This document shows, piece by piece, positions 1-6,968 of a stretch of DNA of 29,736 nucleotides (its first letter is position 1; each line of letters starts with the position of its first letter). Origin of the DNA: an uncultured Porphyromonadaceae bacterium. GTDB lineage: Bacteria > Bacteroidota > Bacteroidia > Bacteroidales > Muribaculaceae. Under the pieces are notes generated by a model. It saw only the letters and a list, made by a program, of their open reading frames with translations. It ran no database searches and was not told the origin of the DNA. The stretch lies in assembly GCA_900541555.1 (NCBI GenBank), contig UQKE01000026.1:1-29736 (forward strand), in the 5' to 3' direction. A program made the position numbers and the translations under genes.

Positions 1-54
1 TCTGCCGCGCGATAGCGCGGATAGGGGAGGTGGCGCGGAGCGCCGGAGGGGTTG
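1..54 (-). repeat. GC-rich double-hairpin element, copy 1
   Basis: Read on the minus strand this has the frame AACCCCT / stem 1 / CACCTCCCCTAT / stem 2 / GGCAGA. Stem 1 is GGCGC-tcc-GCGCC and stem 2 is CCGCG-ctat-CGCGG. Four further copies lie within the next 1.1 kb. This copy is cut by the window edge, so its outer GACATT end is not seen. Confidence 0.75.
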
Positions 55-124
55 GAAAATAGCCAAAGTTGCTGTTTTTTTGCTTTGCGGAATTGTCGAG
101 AAGTTGTTTTGCCGCTGTGAGTGA

Positions 125-194
125 AGAACCCCCTCGGTCCGTTGGACCACTCCCCCTATCTCGCCGCCGTTGCGGCGACACAGAGGGAGACATT
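125..194 (+). repeat. GC-rich double-hairpin element, copy 2
   Basis: The constant frame AACCCCC / ACTCCCCCTAT / ACACAGAGGGAGACATT surrounds stem 1 GGTCC-gtt-GGACC and stem 2 CGCCGC-cgtt-GCGGCG. It is inverted relative to copy 1. The stem bases differ from those of the other copies, yet pairing is kept. The DUF559 gene starts 125 bp downstream. Confidence 0.75.
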
Positions 195-319
195 GCAGCG
201 ATTTCCATTTTTGTTTTAATAGTTTTTCGCCATAGCGCACATGATCTTTATTAGCCCCAATATCACCTTTAAATGTTTAATAGCTTGCGCGATAGAAATG
301 TGTATTGTAATTTTATGGC

Positions 320-742
320 ATGAAAAAAGAACGTTTGCATAATACTTTCGACTTGCAGCAAGACAGGAAAGCGCTTCGCAACGGAGGGACAATGTATGAG
401 GCATCCATGTGGAATTTGTTGAAAAATAAACAATTGCATGGCGTGAAGTTCCGTCGGCAATTTTCCATAGGTCCGTATATATTGGATTTCTATGCTCCTG
501 AACTGAAATTGTGCATAGAGCTTGACGGGCAGGGACATTTTACGGAAGAAGGCCTTCGCCATGATTATTTTCGCGACAAATACTTGCGCTCGTTGGGAAT
601 AAAGGTGTTGCATTTTGAGAATGAAACGGTATTTCGGTTGCAACCGGCCGTTTTAGAATCAATAGAGGGCGTAATAGAAGAATTGCGGAGGAAAAGTGAA
701 TCACAGAAGAAGCTTGCTGCAAGTGGCAAAAACAAATTTTAG
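320..742 (+). CDS. DUF559 (PD-(D/E)XK nuclease-like) protein
   Basis: This 140-residue protein matches the DUF559 family, which is distantly related to Vsr-type very-short-patch-repair endonucleases. Visible signs are the N-terminal 'RNGGTMYEASMWNLLKNK' helix region, then FRRQFSIGPYILDFY and the acidic CIELDGQGH strand typical of the predicted PD-(D/E)XK core, then an 'RDKYLRSLGIKVLHFENE' segment. Length is normal for the family. The biochemical role of DUF559 is not established, so nuclease activity is inference. The gene stands alone between inverted copies of the double-hairpin element, is lower in G+C than those repeats, and shares no operon with its neighbours. That position suggests it is carried with the repeats rather than being core genome. 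Confidence 0.85.
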   Translation: MKKERLHNTFDLQQDRKALRNGGTMYEASMWNLLKNKQLHGVKFRRQFSIGPYILDFYAPELKLCIELDGQGHFTEEGLRHDYFRDKYLRSLGIKVLHFENETVFRLQPAVLESIEGVIEELRRKSESQKKLAASGKNKF

Positions 743-804
743 AGTTGGAATGTGGCAATGTTTATGAGCGCTGTGGCAGTGGCTGTAAAAGGTGGGATGC
801 GTAG

Positions 805-870
805 CAATGTCCTCCTCTGCCGCGCGGAGCGCGGATAGGGGAGGTGGCGCGGAGCGCCGGAGGGGTTGGG
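805..870 (-). repeat. GC-rich double-hairpin element, copy 3
   Basis: On the minus strand it reads AACCCCT, stem 1 GGCGC-tcc-GCGCC, CACCTCCCCTAT, stem 2 CCGCG-ctc-CGCGG, then AGAGGAGGACATT. It is nearly identical to copy 1 except for the stem 2 loop. It closes the interval that holds the DUF559 gene. Confidence 0.75.
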
Positions 871-910
871 AAAAAGAATCAACATTGCAGCTTTGGCAAC
901 CTTGCAGAAA

Positions 911-998
911 AGCCGCTTCGCGGCTGACGGTCAACCCCTTCGGCTCTGACGAGCCACTTCCCCTATATCGCGCTGACGCGCGACACAGGGGGAGACAT
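911..998 (+). repeat. GC-rich double-hairpin element, copy 4 with an extra hairpin
   Basis: The element proper has stem 1 GGCTC-tgac-GAGCC and stem 2 TCGCGC-tgac-GCGCGA in the frame AACCCCTTC / ACTTCCCCTATA / CACAGGGGGAGACATT. An additional hairpin AGCCGC-ttc-GCGGCT sits just upstream (911-925). It faces copy 3, giving a second inverted pair. Confidence 0.75.
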
Positions 999-1061
999 TC
1001 GCCGGTAGCGGCTAGTGTTTAGAGTGTCATTTTTATGCGGAAAATAATCCTTGCGGATTAT

Positions 1062-1122
1062 GTCGGCACCCCTACCCGCGCGAAGCGCGGACTCCCCCTA
1101 TTCGCAAACAGAGGTAGACATT
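1062..1122 (+). repeat. GC-rich double-hairpin element, copy 5 (decayed stem 2)
   Basis: The frame CACCCCTAC / ACTCCCCCTATT / AGAGGTAGACATT is kept with stem 1 CCGCG-cgaag-CGCGG. The second stem position is CGCAAAC and no longer pairs. A separate short hairpin, AATAATCC-ttgc-GGATTAT, precedes it at about 1042-1060. Together with copies 3 and 4 this accounts for most of the gene-free stretch 743-1239. Confidence 0.65.
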
Positions 1123-1142
1123 GTTGTGTTTCAATGTTTTAG

Positions 1143-1170
1143 CTATGAAATGCAGTTGCATTAGCCATAG
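1143..1170. other. Unexplained imperfect hairpin
   Basis: CTATG-a-AATGCA-gt-TGCATT-agc-CATAG forms an imperfect stem of about 11 pairs in the otherwise empty 1123-1239 stretch. There is no T-tract on either side, so it is not a clear terminator. Function unknown. Confidence 0.35.
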
Positions 1171-1239
1171 ATCAACATTACCGCATTGCCAATCTCTCAA
1201 CCATAAACTGTCTCCGCATATCAATTCCAACACGCCTAA

Positions 1240-1276
1240 GGGGCCGTGTCAAAATGGTAGATTTAGACACAGCCCC
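1240..1276 (-). terminator. Terminator of the phospho-signalling cluster
   Basis: GGGGC(c/t)GTGTC and its complement GACACaGCCCC form an 11-bp stem with one mismatch around a 15-nt loop, 33 bp past the Sel1 gene stop. On the minus strand it is followed only by CTTAGG, so the U-tract is weak. The placement after the last gene makes it the likely end of the transcript. Confidence 0.6.
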
Positions 1277-1308
1277 AGTCTGAAAATTATTGAGTCAGGA
1301 GATTTTTT

Positions 1309-2865
1309 TTATTCCGGTTCTTCACCGAGCCATGTTTTGGCAAACGGTTCAAATAATTTTTTCAAAGCGCCGTTCTTTTGCGCCCTTTCCGTCACTGCTT
1401 TCGCTTCTGCGGGATTTGCATCCGTGCCAAGCCCCTTGCGCAAGCAATCCGCATAGAGCTTTGCGCTTTCTTCGTCGATCATGCCGATTTCGTCGGTGGC
1501 ACGAAAATATTCCACCGCTTTCGCGTAATCTTGCGCAAGTCCATAAATGCCTTTATAATAAGCTGTTCCCAATTCGCACAATGCAAGCGGATATCCGTTG
1601 GCTGCCGCAGCTTCGAGCAATTCTACGTCGGGTTTTGCCTCCGTTGCTGTCGAATCGGCAGGAATGGACAATAGAAAAAGTGAGTATTTGGCGAGGTCAT
1701 TCTTGTCGGTTGTCGCTTTAAGGCACTCCATGCCTTCTGCAATCAATGAATCGCTATTTAGTTCGGGAAGCATCATCGATTTCCCTATCAACGCGATCCC
1801 GCGCATTGTCGTGCCTTCCGCAATGCCGGCATCCTCGACGCGGGCAAAGGCTTCCAAAGCCTCGTCGAACCTCTCGCGATCCATCAATGCCATGCCTTTC
1901 AAGAAATAGAAAAACGCTGTCGAATCGGGCACGTTGCGATTGCAATATTGCCGTTGGAAAGTAAATTCATAACCGTTTTCCGCCGACATTGCCATCCACC
2001 GCACAGCCATGTCGAAGTTTTGCTTTTCTCCGTCGCGGCCGTCGCGCAACCGGCAAGCATATTCCCATTGTGCGCGCCCCGACCCTTTGGCTGCGGCTTT
2101 GCGAAGGCAATCGCGAGCTGCCGTGGAATCGCGCTCCACGCCGATTCCCGACGCATATCGTTGGCTCAAATCGAACAACGCCTGCGGAAACCCCTTGTCG
2201 GCAGCTTTCCGAATATAAGCGAAACCGGCGATTGTATCCCTTTCGATGCCGATGCCGTCCATGCGAAGCATTCCGGAAAAATATGTTGCCGACACGTCGC
2301 CTTGCGACGCCGCTTGCAAAAACCAACCGACCGACTCCGTTTCCCTGCGCGAATTGAGCAGCAACAGCGCCAACTCGCGTTGCGCGTCGGCAGAGCCATT
2401 CTGTGCCGCGAGCGTGAACAGTTGTTCCGCACGTTGGGCGTTGCGTTTCACTCCGTTGCCCTTTTGGTAGCAAAGAGCCGCCAGCACGCCATCGAAAAGG
2501 CTGTCGCGTTGCTCGGCAGCATCGAGCGAAGCGATAAACAACGAATCGTTTCCGTCCTTGATTGATTTTAAATACAATTGCATTGCCCTGACCGAATCAC
2601 GCTCCACGCCATGACCGTACCGATAGCACATGCCCATGTTGCCCACGGCTTCCACGTAGCCCTGCTTGGCAGCTTTCGCCCACCATTGCAAGGCAGCCAC
2701 ATAGTCGTGCTCCATCCCGTTGCTGCCATTGTAGCACCATTCGCCCACGGTGTTTTGCGCCTCCGCGTCGCCCGCTTCGGCTTGCTGCAACACAGTGTTT
2801 CCCTCGCTGTTGGCTACTGTTGCAATGTTTATAAGTACAAACCATATTGATAAGAATAATCCCAT
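1309..2865 (-). CDS. Exported Sel1-repeat (TPR-like) protein
   Basis: This 518-residue protein begins with a hydrophobic leader (MGLFLSIWFVLINIATVANS) and then carries many Sel1-type helical repeats, seen as recurring 'A..G...A...LG..Y..G.GV..D...A..W..KAA..G' units across nearly the whole length. Clear examples are VERDSVRAMQLYLKS and IERDTIAGFAYIRKAADKG. Sel1 repeats act as protein-binding scaffolds, so the inferred place is the periplasm or outer face. It is the last gene of the cluster and starts 1 nt after the kinase stop (TGA-T-ATG), which suggests translational coupling. The leader up to ANSEGN is odd: an 18-bp copy of the same coding sequence lies next to the PP2C gene, attached to a better signal peptide, suggesting this 5' end was replaced when the kinase gene arrived. 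Confidence 0.88.
   Translation of the reverse strand: MGLFLSIWFVLINIATVANSEGNTVLQQAEAGDAEAQNTVGEWCYNGSNGMEHDYVAALQWWAKAAKQGYVEAVGNMGMCYRYGHGVERDSVRAMQLYLKSIKDGNDSLFIASLDAAEQRDSLFDGVLAALCYQKGNGVKRNAQRAEQLFTLAAQNGSADAQRELALLLLNSRRETESVGWFLQAASQGDVSATYFSGMLRMDGIGIERDTIAGFAYIRKAADKGFPQALFDLSQRYASGIGVERDSTAARDCLRKAAAKGSGRAQWEYACRLRDGRDGEKQNFDMAVRWMAMSAENGYEFTFQRQYCNRNVPDSTAFFYFLKGMALMDRERFDEALEAFARVEDAGIAEGTTMRGIALIGKSMMLPELNSDSLIAEGMECLKATTDKNDLAKYSLFLLSIPADSTATEAKPDVELLEAAAANGYPLALCELGTAYYKGIYGLAQDYAKAVEYFRATDEIGMIDEESAKLYADCLRKGLGTDANPAEAKAVTERAQKNGALKKLFEPFAKTWLGEEPE
2798..2815. repeat. 18-bp direct repeat, left copy (flanks kinase cassette)
   Basis: TTTCCCTCGCTGTTGGCT is identical to 4615-4632. 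Here it encodes, on the minus strand, the ANSEGN residues at the end of the Sel1 leader. The two copies bracket the whole kinase gene and lie in the same reading frame. Confidence 0.85.
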
Positions 2866-2866
2866 A

Positions 2867-4582
2867 TCAAATAAAGAAATAAAGAAACAAACAAATAAAT
2901 AAATAAATAAAATTCAAGAGAATCAATATTTTATATGTCTTATTAATCATTACCTTTGAATTCGACTCATTATTGAGCTTCTTTTGGATAAAAAAGGTGA
3001 TAATAAGCAATAAGCCAAGCATATAGGGCACAATGAGCCAAGGAGTCCGAAAATACCATGAATCCCAAAAAACATAACCCAATGGGATCAACCAATAATA
3101 ATCCCTTATTTGATTGGTGAAAATATTAACAATGCTTGCAATCAACAATACAAATGTGCAAATTTCTAATCCGTCAAATTCATAATATAAAAGAAATCCT
3201 GCATCGATACTCCAATTAATTAGACTTTCAGGATAGAGGAAAAAACAATGCAAAAACGAATAATAAAAAACGCTTCCGATGATAATATAATATATTTGTC
3301 TGTTATATATATTATTACATGAAGTAGCCTGCAACCATAAGAGCAATAAAGGCAAAGACAACCAAATGGGAAGAAGTGACGGCATGCGCAAATGGTAAAA
3401 CAATAAAATTAATAAGACATGGGATATCAAACCGGCAAAAATACCTAATGCAAAAAATAGAATTCTTTTTCCGATAGAGAGTGATGCAACTTTCTCATTC
3501 TCCATAAATATTGTTTGCCGGCTTTGTTTCCCATTTTGCATAATTAAGGACGGCGATATAGCTTTCGCGCTATCAACAGGCATTGTTTGACGTTCTTTCC
3601 CATGTTGTTTAATATCGTTGATTTGCCTTATGTCCTTTTTGGGAAAAAAATCATTCGGGACTTCTCCTATCTCTTGCAAAAAACAATCGGCCGACACTGT
3701 GCGATCGGTCTTGCTTGGACGCATGGCATGAATAATGGCATTTTTTGTCGATTTAGAGACCGACGATGGCAAAGATGTTTCTATCATATTGCCATATATT
3801 TCAGTGGAAATAGCAGGAGATTTTCCAACAAGCATAAAATAAAGCAATGCGCCTAATGCATAAATATCGGCTTGCGGTGAAAAGCTGCGCAACCCTGCAT
3901 ATTGTTCTATGGGGGCATATCCATCGGAGCAACCTTGCACGCGAATGGTGGAAGTTGGATTGCCATGCGAATCAAAATGTTTTGCCAAACCAAAATCAAT
4001 CAATACTGGTTCACGTGTATTGTCTGTTTGGTTTATGCGGAACATTACATTGTCAGGTTTTATATCAAGGTGATTAATCTTATTTTGATGTAAAAAACCT
4101 ATCGCTTTTGCAATTGGAACAATTAGCGAAATCGCTTCTTTCTCAGAAAGAGGACCATGAGCGTTGACATAATCGCGCAAAGATCCTCCATCGAAATATT
4201 CCATAACGTAATAAGCAGTGCCGTTAGCTTCTATCACTTCATTGACAGGTACTATATTAGCATTTACCCCACTTAAAGAATTCAATCGCTTTGCTTCCGA
4301 AAGAAAATCTTTTTTGCTTTCTTCAACACGAAAACGAACAGGTTTTGAGCAAGTAATATCTCCATTGTTAGGATCTCGTTCGCAAAATTCTTTAAGAAAA
4401 TGCTCTTTCACGGCAAAATTCATTGTTGTTGAAATATTGCCGACTTTAATGACAGACGATACCTTATAGGTTATGCCGAAACCGCCAATACCAAGAACTC
4501 TTTCAATTGTATATTTTTGATTCTGTCCTTGCAATACCGTGCCCTTTTTCAGCGCAAAATCACACATTGTATCTTCTCTCAT
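2867..4582 (-). CDS. Multi-TM serine/threonine protein kinase
   Basis: The 571-residue product has a Hanks-type kinase domain at about 20-300 and a membrane region after about 370. Kinase motifs are the glycine loop GIGGFG (31-36), the ATP-binding lysine in FAVKEH (K59), the catalytic loop HLDIKPDN (171-178) and DFG (196-198). Because the Arg of HRD is Leu, this is a non-RD kinase. The C-terminal third shows about six hydrophobic spans and no recognisable sensor. The start at 4582 is used here, but Met6 (4567) is equally plausible. The gene is visibly richer in A+T than its neighbours, lies between 18-bp direct repeats, and follows a relic of another gene. These signs point to later insertion into a PP2C-Sel1 operon. 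Likely opposed by the PP2C phosphatase and read by the FHA proteins (inference). Confidence 0.92.
   Translation of the reverse strand: MREDTMCDFALKKGTVLQGQNQKYTIERVLGIGGFGITYKVSSVIKVGNISTTMNFAVKEHFLKEFCERDPNNGDITCSKPVRFRVEESKKDFLSEAKRLNSLSGVNANIVPVNEVIEANGTAYYVMEYFDGGSLRDYVNAHGPLSEKEAISLIVPIAKAIGFLHQNKINHLDIKPDNVMFRINQTDNTREPVLIDFGLAKHFDSHGNPTSTIRVQGCSDGYAPIEQYAGLRSFSPQADIYALGALLYFMLVGKSPAISTEIYGNMIETSLPSSVSKSTKNAIIHAMRPSKTDRTVSADCFLQEIGEVPNDFFPKKDIRQINDIKQHGKERQTMPVDSAKAISPSLIMQNGKQSRQTIFMENEKVASLSIGKRILFFALGIFAGLISHVLLILLFYHLRMPSLLPIWLSLPLLLLWLQATSCNNIYNRQIYYIIIGSVFYYSFLHCFFLYPESLINWSIDAGFLLYYEFDGLEICTFVLLIASIVNIFTNQIRDYYWLIPLGYVFWDSWYFRTPWLIVPYMLGLLLIITFFIQKKLNNESNSKVMINKTYKILILLNFIYLFICLFLYFFI
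2893..2908. repeat. Tetranucleotide (AAAT)4 tract in the kinase 3' end
   Basis: Four AAAT units follow degenerate AAAG/AAAC units. They encode the last hydrophobic residues of the kinase on the minus strand. Because 4 is not a multiple of 3, slippage here would shift the frame a few codons before the stop and so change the coupling with the Sel1 start. The tract is short, so this is only a possibility. Confidence 0.6.
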
Positions 4583-4688
4583 TATTATGTTGCTTATAAG
4601 ACTTTGTTTTTTTATTTCCCTCGCTGTTGGCTGTGGCGGTTATCGTGGCAGCCAGCAATATTGCCGATATTGTAGCCCGTCGCATCAT
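4560..4688 (-). pseudogene. Relic 5' end of the Sel1 gene (signal peptide only)
   Basis: A 42-codon frame starts at ATG 4688, overlapping the PP2C stop as ATGA. That is the same close coupling seen between other genes of this operon. It encodes a textbook signal peptide (basic MMRR, then ATISAILLAATITATA), then NSEGN. After the 18-bp repeat it runs into kinase-leader sequence, continues as a lysine/asparagine-rich tail and stops at 4560 inside the kinase gene. Joining it at the repeat to 2797 gives ...ATANSEGN-TVLQQAEAGDAEAQ in frame, that is, a complete exported Sel1 protein. I therefore read it as the severed original start. It could alternatively be translated as a short peptide that couples PP2C to kinase translation. 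Confidence 0.7.
4615..4632. repeat. 18-bp direct repeat, right copy (flanks kinase cassette)
   Basis: It is identical to 2798-2815. Here it encodes ANSEGN at the end of the relic signal peptide next to the PP2C gene. Confidence 0.85.
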
Positions 4689-6238
4689 ACAGAAACAGTA
4701 TTGGTCAATTCAAGTTTCTCCTCCGGCTTTGTTTGTGTCGAGTTTCGTTCGTTCTTGTCGTCGTTGGGCTGTTTTCCATCGCCATTTTCCTTGTCGTTTT
4801 TCACTTCGCCCTGTTGCGAATTGTCAGGATTGGCAGCAGGAGCCGTAACGGCAGGCTTTTCTTTTTCTTTCGGCAAACGGAATTCGATTATCAACAAGTA
4901 TTTTGATGCCACTGCATGTCCGTCGTCGACAGCAGGACGGAATTTCGGCAACTGTTTGCAAATGCGTATCGCCTCCTCGTCGAGCGAAGGGCAAACGCCT
5001 TGCTTCACGTCCACATCTTTCACCGAGCCATCGGCAGCAATCACAAGCTCTACATGAACCGTGCCCTCTTTCTTGTTTTTCAATGCGTCGTCCGGATAAT
5101 TCTTGTTGTCGTTGATAAACGCTTTCAAAGCCTTGTCGCCGCCGCGGAATTCAGCCCGCGTGTCAGGTTTGTCCACGACGTCATCGCTATCGTCTTCTTC
5201 ATTGTCGCCGGAGAAAGTTTCCAGCAGATCAGGATTTCCTTTGTCTTGCTTTTCTTTCACGGTTTCCGTCTTATTGTCGGAGAAGCCCGCCTGAAAAATA
5301 AAAAATCCGGCAATCACGGCAACAATAGCAACAACCCCCACTACGATCAAGGGCATTCGCGACTTTGAATTTGCCGGCTTTGCATGGCGCGAAGAAGTTT
5401 CCACCGGCGTGACAATCGGCGTGATCACATGCGTGGCAGAAGATTCTGCGCTGTCGTCGACCGATACGATCAGCGCTTCGCCGGTCACGGCGGCCACAGA
5501 CACGAGATAGGCCGTGTTGTTGTCGTCGCTGTCTTTGCTGAGTCCGGCAATCGCGTCGCGCTTGTCCTTGTCGGATGCGGAAGCCGACAAAATATCCACA
5601 AGGCGCCCATCCGTCAATTTCTTCAAAACGCCGTCGGAACAGAGAAACACATAATCGCCCTCTCTGACATCCGAAATATTGACAGTCGTGGCTGTCGAAC
5701 GTTCTTGATCGCCTTCCGGCACGCAAACCGAACGCGTGATGACGTTCCGATCGGGATGCGTTGCCGCTTCCTCTTGCGTGATAACCCCCGCGCGCACCAA
5801 TGCGTTTACCAGAGAATGGTCTTCGGTTTTATAGACAATGCCTTCGCCCGGGCGCACGTAGTAGACGCGACTGTCGCCAATGTGGGCGATGAAACATCCG
5901 CCTTTGTGGAACGCCACGAAAGTGAGCGTCGTGGCCATGCCTTTGTTTTCGGGCGTGGTTTTTTCTTCGAGGGCCGAAAATGCGAAATCGAGCGCTTTCT
6001 CGAAATCGCGAATGGTGAACTCTTTCGACCAGTCGGTATTGGAAAGCGCCTGCCCGAAAGCATCACACACCGTGCGGCTTGCCACTTCTCCCTTGTTGCT
6101 GCCTCCCACGCCGTCGCAAACCACAAAGAAAGGTTTCGCGCCTTTCGGCTCGTCACTGTCGGGATAGCGGGCATCTTCCTGATTGCCGCGCTGCCCGAGT
6201 TGCGTAAACGAATATGGCTGGTTTAATCGAATTTCCAT
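4685..6238 (-). CDS. PP2C-family phosphatase fused to TonB C-terminal domain
   Basis: The 517-residue protein starts at MEIRLNQPYSF (6238); a longer frame to 6304 runs into the FHA gene. Residues 10-250 are a PP2C (PPM) Ser/Thr phosphatase domain with the metal-binding motifs RGNQED (18-22), CDGVGG (41-46), GDSR (121-124), SDGVLKKL (201-208) and DNNTAYLV (239-246). A single membrane span (about 296-316) follows. Next come an acidic linker and a TonB_C domain at about 360-456, marked by 'YPDDAL', 'EGTVHVELVIAADGSV' and 'SLDEEAI', then a Lys/Asp/Asn-rich tail. The phosphatase should be cytoplasmic and the TonB_C part periplasmic. This domain pairing is unusual and would let an envelope contact influence dephosphorylation, or the reverse. 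It begins 10 bp after the FHA gene. Confidence 0.92.
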   Translation of the reverse strand: MEIRLNQPYSFTQLGQRGNQEDARYPDSDEPKGAKPFFVVCDGVGGSNKGEVASRTVCDAFGQALSNTDWSKEFTIRDFEKALDFAFSALEEKTTPENKGMATTLTFVAFHKGGCFIAHIGDSRVYYVRPGEGIVYKTEDHSLVNALVRAGVITQEEAATHPDRNVITRSVCVPEGDQERSTATTVNISDVREGDYVFLCSDGVLKKLTDGRLVDILSASASDKDKRDAIAGLSKDSDDNNTAYLVSVAAVTGEALIVSVDDSAESSATHVITPIVTPVETSSRHAKPANSKSRMPLIVVGVVAIVAVIAGFFIFQAGFSDNKTETVKEKQDKGNPDLLETFSGDNEEDDSDDVVDKPDTRAEFRGGDKALKAFINDNKNYPDDALKNKKEGTVHVELVIAADGSVKDVDVKQGVCPSLDEEAIRICKQLPKFRPAVDDGHAVASKYLLIIEFRLPKEKEKPAVTAPAANPDNSQQGEVKNDKENGDGKQPNDDKNERNSTQTKPEEKLELTNTVSV

Positions 6239-6248
6239 AAAAATAGGT

Positions 6249-6968
6249 CTATTGTGATTTTTCAAATGAAAATAATGTCTTTCCCAACATGATGCGATCG
6301 CCAAAGTTGAGATAGACGCTATCGCCTTTTGCCAAAGCGCGATTGTTGTAAAGCACTTTGTTGGTGGCGTTTAGTACCGTCAGTTTGTAAAGGAATCCCA
6401 TCGATTTCGCTTCCGTCGATATGCAAATCGAGCGGCGGCTCATCGTCGGGTCGCCTGCCACGGAAATATCGCTCGGGCTTTCGGAATCGGCACGGCCGAC
6501 AATCGTTTCCTTGCCTTTCAGTTCGTAAACCTGCTTCGAGGCAAAACGCCCGCGATGCACGACGAGGCAACCTTGCGCGAGATTGAAGTTTTTAGGCAGC
6601 GTCTTCGTTGGAGCGTATTCTTCTTTTTTAGCCTCTTGCGGGGCATGAGTGCCGCTTTGCGCCGCGTCGGAGCGGTAGGAGTAAGTCTGAACGGATTGGC
6701 AATTCGGGCATTTTACGGAATGCGTTCCTTGTTGCGGATTCCGAATGCGCATTTTGACGCCACAATTCGTGCAATGTTGCACAAACACGGGAGCTTCGTC
6801 GGCATGCTGTGGTTTTTGATTGGCATTGTCGACCATTTTCACGGAAAATTGCTTGCAGCAAAACGGACATGTGATTTTATACACGCCGGCTTTTCCCGGA
6901 TTGTTCATCCGCATCTGTTTCCGGCAATCCGGGCAAGCAATTACGATAGTGGCGTTTTCCATTGTCAT
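6249..6968 (-). CDS. Double zinc-ribbon FHA-domain protein
   Basis: This is a 239-residue cytoplasmic protein. Two similar CxxC-x(17-18)-CxxC zinc ribbons lie at C12/C15/C34/C37 and C66/C69/C87/C90; both resemble the MJ0042-type finger with 'MRMNNPG' and 'MRIRNPQ' between the pairs. An FHA domain fills about 145-235 (ETIVGR, then MSRRS, then LYNNRALAKGD, then FGDRIMLGKTLF). FHA domains bind phosphothreonine peptides. The usual SRxH core reads SRRS-I here, so the structural His is missing and phosphopeptide binding may be altered. ATG 6968 overlaps the upstream stop as ATGA; ATG 6962 is an alternative start. It sits between the acidic protein and the PP2C gene in a tight operon. Confidence 0.88.
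   Translation of the reverse strand: MTMENATIVIACPDCRKQMRMNNPGKAGVYKITCPFCCKQFSVKMVDNANQKPQHADEAPVFVQHCTNCGVKMRIRNPQQGTHSVKCPNCQSVQTYSYRSDAAQSGTHAPQEAKKEEYAPTKTLPKNFNLAQGCLVVHRGRFASKQVYELKGKETIVGRADSESPSDISVAGDPTMSRRSICISTEAKSMGFLYKLTVLNATNKVLYNNRALAKGDSVYLNFGDRIMLGKTLFSFEKSQ

Noticed and set aside
5384..6226. Open frame of 280 codons on the plus strand
   Set aside because: It is a mirror frame of the PP2C domain, His/Arg/Phe-rich, without a recognisable fold.
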